Assembly (NCBI RefSeq): GCF_029537395.1
Contig: NZ_CP120677.1
Coordinates: forward strand, 2,628,566 to 2,692,565
Origin: Tissierella sp. Yu-01
GTDB lineage: Bacteria > Bacillota > Clostridia > Tissierellales > Tissierellaceae
Direction: 5' to 3'
Length of the DNA stretch: 64,000 nt
The position numbers were made by a program, and so were the translations under genes. Each line of letters starts with the position of its first letter. Position 1 is the first letter of the stretch. A model generated the notes under the pieces. That model worked only from the letters and a program-made list of their open reading frames with translations. It made no database searches and was not told the origin of the DNA. Of this stretch, positions 63,608-64,000 are shown in pieces.

Positions 63608-63998
63608 GCATTCTATTTTTCTCAGATAGCCTAACATATCGTGCAGTGACATTATCTATAAATTTCTGTGCAGTTTTATCTAGAACTGCATTTTTTCTTG
63701 TTATTATCTCAAATTGAATACTATTCTCACAACCTTCAATTGGAACTGATAAAACCTGGAACATTGGGTCCTGGTTATCGAATTCTGTAATGCCTATTGT
63801 ATAGCAGTTGGTAGTGGAAATAAGCTGCATTAATGTTGCGCGACCATATACGTATATTATCTTATTGGAGTTATTCAGATCCATATGGTGTCCCTTTTTT
63901 GTTATATTATATATGAAGTCCTCATATTGACCAAGGTATCGTACAAAACCATAGTCTTTAAGAGCGTCAAGGGTGATTGTTTTTCCTTGCTTTATCAA
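63591..63998 (-). CDS. LysR-type regulator, C-terminal part, 5' end outside window
   Basis: About 135 residues from the effector-binding domain of a LysR-type regulator. The frame is open to the window edge, so the start and HTH domain lie beyond it. Supporting features are LDALKDYGFVRYLG, ATLMQLISTTNCYTIGITEF and the domain end QFEIITRKNAVLDKTAQKFI, which match the usual LysR C-terminal pattern. The regulated genes are unknown. Confidence 0.65.
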   Translation of the reverse strand: MIKQGKTITLDALKDYGFVRYLGQYEDFIYNITKKGHHMDLNNSNKIIYVYGRATLMQLISTTNCYTIGITEFDNQDPMFQVLSVPIEGCENSIQFEIITRKNAVLDKTAQKFIDNVTARYVRLSEKNRMQKTSE

Positions 63999-64000
63999 AT

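Overview
The window is AT-rich DNA (roughly one third G+C by eye) from a spore-forming, low-GC Firmicute, most likely an anaerobe of the Clostridia/Tissierellia type. The evidence is strong AGGAGG ribosome binding sites with frequent TTG/GTG starts, clostridial-type proteins, three sporulation genes (spoIID, spoIIQ, spoIIID), S-box and FMN riboswitches and a CIRCE operator. No plasmid, prophage or CRISPR signature is seen; this is chromosomal backbone with one insertion sequence and many small palindromic repeats.

Layout. 1-0.9 kb: two half-size chromate transporter genes. 1-14 kb: a backbone block in nearly the order seen in Bacillus subtilis: prfA, a ZIP transporter, Sua5/YwlC, YwlE, rpiB, upp, a TagO-like transferase, wecB/mnaA, ywmB-murA-spoIID-spoIIQ-spoIIID-mbl. 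14-20 kb: a large secreted phosphodiester glycosidase, a TraX protein behind a consensus promoter with a dyad operator, tRNA-Pro and S-box-controlled metK. 20-30 kb: three tiny conserved proteins, recD2, comFC, a YihY membrane protein, an S9 peptidase, a large unknown protein, an ArAE exporter and a DnaA-box cluster. 30-39 kb: hpf-secA-prfB, tex, a soluble histidine kinase and an NAD-kinase-like protein. 39-43 kb: FMN-riboswitch ribU, an IS3-family element sitting inside a terminator loop, an ECF S component, nadE and a decayed gene. 43-49 kb: tsaE-tsaB-rimI-tsaD, a second DnaA-box cluster, an ABC-F protein and rex. 49-64 kb: glutamate dehydrogenase, a MacAB-like exporter, an Ogg glycosylase, a run of poorly known surface proteins, groESL under CIRCE, and the end of a LysR-type regulator.

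Functional themes. Four enzymes of tRNA t6A synthesis are present (Sua5-type plus TsaB, TsaD and TsaE). Cell-wall precursor genes (murA, tagO, wecB, mbl) are interleaved with engulfment and mother-cell sporulation genes. Translation termination is covered by prfA and by prfB with its programmed +1 frameshift.

The most unusual content is the repeat landscape. Three families of small palindromic elements are dispersed here. Family A/B makes tandem, apparently covarying hairpins that begin immediately after intrinsic terminators. Family C is a double-hairpin element; one copy lies in frame inside the tex gene and adds about 20 residues to the protein. Family R (ATCTCGGG ends) forms terminators, and one copy supplies the last codons of nadE. 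Two clusters of DnaA-box-like 9-mers and the IS inserted in a terminator loop are further points of interest.
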